Below, in pieces: positions 61,625-64,000 of a DNA stretch of 64,000 bases (the stretch's first letter is position 1; each line of letters begins with the position of its first letter). The notes under the pieces are model-generated. The model ran no database searches and was not told where the DNA came from. It was given only the letters and a program-made list of their open reading frames with translations. The stretch lies in contig OZ007510.1 in assembly GCA_963931865.1 (NCBI GenBank), forward strand, positions 4,207,366 through 4,271,365, given 5' to 3'. The position numbers were made by a program, and so were the translations under genes. Origin of the DNA: Axinella damicornis (taxonomy: Eukaryota; Porifera; Demospongiae; Axinellida; Axinellidae).

Positions 61625-63969
61625 CTATTCTCCACTTCTTCCCAGTTCTGACAGCTGCGCAGACAAACAAGGATGACAGTTACTTAGTGTTGTGGTGTGT
61701 GTGTGTGTGTGCATTGTGTGTGTGAGACTGACCTGTGCTAGAAACTGTTTTGCATTCATGAGCTCGCTGGTGCCGTATGTGACTCTCCTAGTATTCTGGA
61801 GCCGGCGGCAGTAGTCCTGAAGGTTCTGGTACTCAATGTAGTTTCCTCCTCCCACCACAAACACGAATGCCTACAGGAACATTACATCACTGTGACATCA
61901 CCACAAATGGATATATACTACAACTAGTTGAGCCTCGTCAGCACAGTGTAAGAGTTTGCACCCAAGCTGACCAGCAGAGCAATTTTATAGGCGCCTCATG
62001 TCCAAATGATTATGCATTTTCTCCAGACAACTAGTGTCATGCTGTAAGTAACCCAATGAAATGTGCATGCAGGCTGAGCATGGCAGAAATCTGGGGCTGA
62101 TACTCCAGGAGAACAGAGCAGTGACAGAACATTGGAATGACATCATCCACTCAATCCCAGGACCCCACATGCCCCCAGAGCTAAGTGGAGGCCTAGGAAT
62201 GAGCCAGGATCAAGGCTATAGGTAGTCTATCGAGCTAGCTAGTAGCTGAAATCTCTCAGTAGAATCAGTACCTCAGCATACCATAGTATTAACGTCTGCT
62301 AGACCTCTCACTTTTCCCTATGCCCTGCCCCCACTACTTATTTCCTGAGTGAGAGAAATTGGTCTAGCTCGACTAGGCTACAGGTGGATGAGTTGAATCT
62401 CTGTCACTCAAACTGCAGGACAGCACAAACACGGGATGCACTGTACCTCTTGGAAGGCTGTTCTGCTCCTGGGAATTGATGAGCTGTGCAATGGAAGAAC
62501 AGAGGACTCAACACTTGTGGCATCACTGGTGATCAACAGTTCCATAGTCTTACGTGTCTGCTACTCGCAGCAATTTGGGGTCAAAATATCTGTAGTCTTC
62601 TGTGACCTGCAGAGTACATTGTATTATAGGGAAGCAGGTCTCGTATGGCAGCATGGAGAGGCTAATACACACGAGGCTCTCGCCTCAAGCCACAGCAGTC
62701 ACTCCAATGTAGCTTATAATTATGCTTAAGGCCATGACTAGTGATTGAATGGCTACTGACCGCACGAACGCGAAGTGTCTTACTGACTGGCAGCTAACTG
62801 CAACTACAGTTCTGCCCCACTGATCATTGACCAGGCAGTAAAGAACTCCGTTCATGTTGGTGCTCAGCAGAGGGGACTGTTGGCTCTAAACACAAGCTAT
62901 ATTGGAGTGACTACCCCACGCCTTGGACTATATGCAAGCCTCCTAGTCTCGGAACCAGACCCCCACGCGAAGGGTCTGGTTCCGAGACTACAAGCCTCCC
63001 TCTCGAGAGGGGCTGCCAGAGTGGATGTGTTCCATACCTTGGAATTCTTCAGCTCCATCAACTGCTCCACTATTCTGGTCACTGGAAGATTCTGCAGTGA
63101 GGACGATTCTCAGTCCATACACCTGCACACATGACAGAGTTGGGGGCCCAGTGCAATATAGCATGGTCCTACCTTGGTCCCCAGCACAAGATTCTTGACC
63201 CCTTCCATAACAAACTGAGAACCAGAACTCATCCATTGTGAAAACATGGTGCTATAAAGGGAGACAGAGACAGCTCAGTCTATCGAGCAGTCATGTGATA
63301 GACAGGTGGTGGCAAAGAGACACCATGTGACATTCAAGCGACACCTACCTCACTGAGTTGGAGGATGCTCCACTGCCTCCTAGTTTCTGTGCCCTGGGGT
63401 TAATGTTAACTGCCATCTTGGCGTAGGCCCTGATGGAAATACAAGAGTGTTACTTCAGAACATCCACTTCGTAAATCACTAACTTCATTCGTACTTCCAT
63501 CTCTTGAGGTAGGCGAGTGGAGTAGTGTCTGCTCCTGCACTCTCCAGGGCTGTGGCATACTGTGCTAGGTCCGCCTGAGGTGTGTGTGTGTGTGTTGTGT
63601 GGTGTGTGTGCGTGTGTGTGTATGAGTGTGTGTGTGTGTGTGTATGTGTGTGTGTGTGGTGTGCGTGTGTGTGGTGGTGGTGGTACGTGTGTGTGTGCAA
63701 GAAGAGAGAGAGTGATAAATACAAGTAGTCCAGCTCCTCAGTAATATGCAAAGGGGTTGCGACCAGAGTAGAGGAGGGAGGTGTGTGCGTACCTCGGCCA
63801 TGTCAGCTGAGAGGATGTAGTAGATGATAAAGAGCCTCATCTTGTCATCCACTGTACCAGCTGCGGCGGCAAGGAAGAGCACACTTCACCAACTGTGTGC
63901 GAACAGACCAGCTGTTGCTGTTTCATGCTCACCTGTTGGATCTGAGATGATGTCGAGCACTGATTTGTC
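61625..63969 (-). CDS. SCFD1: SCFD1 (Sly1), Sec1/Munc18-family ER-Golgi fusion factor, C-terminal part (runs off right edge)
   Basis: SM-family protein that binds syntaxin-5-type SNAREs in ER-Golgi transport. Minus-strand exons in the window: 63933-63969, 63793-63860, 63495-63574, 63349-63429, 63173-63251, 63038-63091, 62554-62606, 62447-62483, 61733-61870, 61625-61654, phases consistent. Diagnostic pieces: VDDKMRLFIIYYI, GSQFVMEGVKNLVLG, NLPVTRIVEQLMELKNSK, DYRYFDPKLLR, SSIPRSRTAFQE, VVGGGNYIEYQNLQDY, ending QLSELGRSGE. The N-terminal SM domain lies beyond the window. It converges with transporter copy 5, with 106 bp between stop codons. Intron 62607-63037 includes a perfect hairpin (62944-62990). 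Confidence 0.93.
62944..62990. repeat. Hairpin element, TAGTCTCGGAACCAGAC variant
   Basis: Perfect 20-bp arms TAGTCTCGGAACCAGACCC / GGGTCTGGTTCCGAGACTA in an SCFD1 intron. Confidence 0.9.
63578..63700 (+). repeat. (TG)n microsatellite
   Basis: Begins four bases beyond SCFD1 exon 63495-63574. On the sense strand it is a CA tract leading into the acceptor CACCTCAG. Confidence 0.9.
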
Positions 63970-64000
63970 CTGGAAGGGAGATAATGTACCATCACTTGTG

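Noticed and set aside
62526..62553. A 28-bp SCFD1 intron ending at CACCAG
   Set aside because: The phase would fit, but the acceptor at TTGCACAG (exon 62447-62483) also fits and restores LRVADT-SSIPRS, which matches the SCFD1 family much better.

Overview
The window is animal nuclear DNA, probably from a sponge or another early-branching metazoan. The genes are metazoan orthologues (INO80, MCCC2, MDH1, ERMARD, MRPL11, PRIMPOL, golgin-84/GOLGA5, SCFD1). They are cut into many short exons by mostly 50-300 bp GT-AG introns. The introns and spacers are full of small inverted-repeat elements and CA/TG microsatellites. A tandem family of WAT1-like EamA transporters, a type best known from plants, also fits a sponge. 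I cannot name the species.

Layout. The left 29 kb alternates strand gene by gene as four divergent pairs: INO80(-)/MCCC2(+), MDH1(-)/ERMARD(+), MRPL11(-)/PRIMPOL(+) and GOLGA5(-)/transporter 1(+). Start codons within the last three pairs are only about 90-200 bp apart, so shared promoters are likely. INO80 is cut by the left edge. The other genes of this part are complete. I resolved their exons by hand, and every exon junction keeps the reading frame.

From 28.7 to 61.5 kb lie five plus-strand paralogues of a ten-membrane-segment EamA/DMT transporter with one shared exon layout. Copies 1-4 are close relatives and copy 5 is divergent. SCFD1 (minus strand) follows tail-to-tail and is cut by the right edge.

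Between transporter copies 4 and 5 sits the most notable object: a 7.27-kb Mutator-like DNA transposon (47627-54891). It has about 72-bp terminal inverted repeats and a perfect 9-bp target-site duplication (CATGTATAA). Its single gene has 18 exons with consistent splice phases and an open frame of about 1830 residues. The predicted protein fuses a USP-type ubiquitin protease, a ULP1-type SUMO/ubiquitin-like protease, a proline-rich linker with eight 16-residue repeats, and a MULE DDE transposase with zinc-binding and SWIM motifs. I do not recall a described element with this triple fusion.

Other repeats: a very abundant palindromic hairpin family (ends TAGCCTCGTTCCCAGG or close variants), MITEs with TA target sites, a nested element in MRPL11 intron 1 holding two near-identical 0.6-kb copies, minisatellites in PRIMPOL and transporter introns, and a MULE remnant in intron 1 of copy 5.
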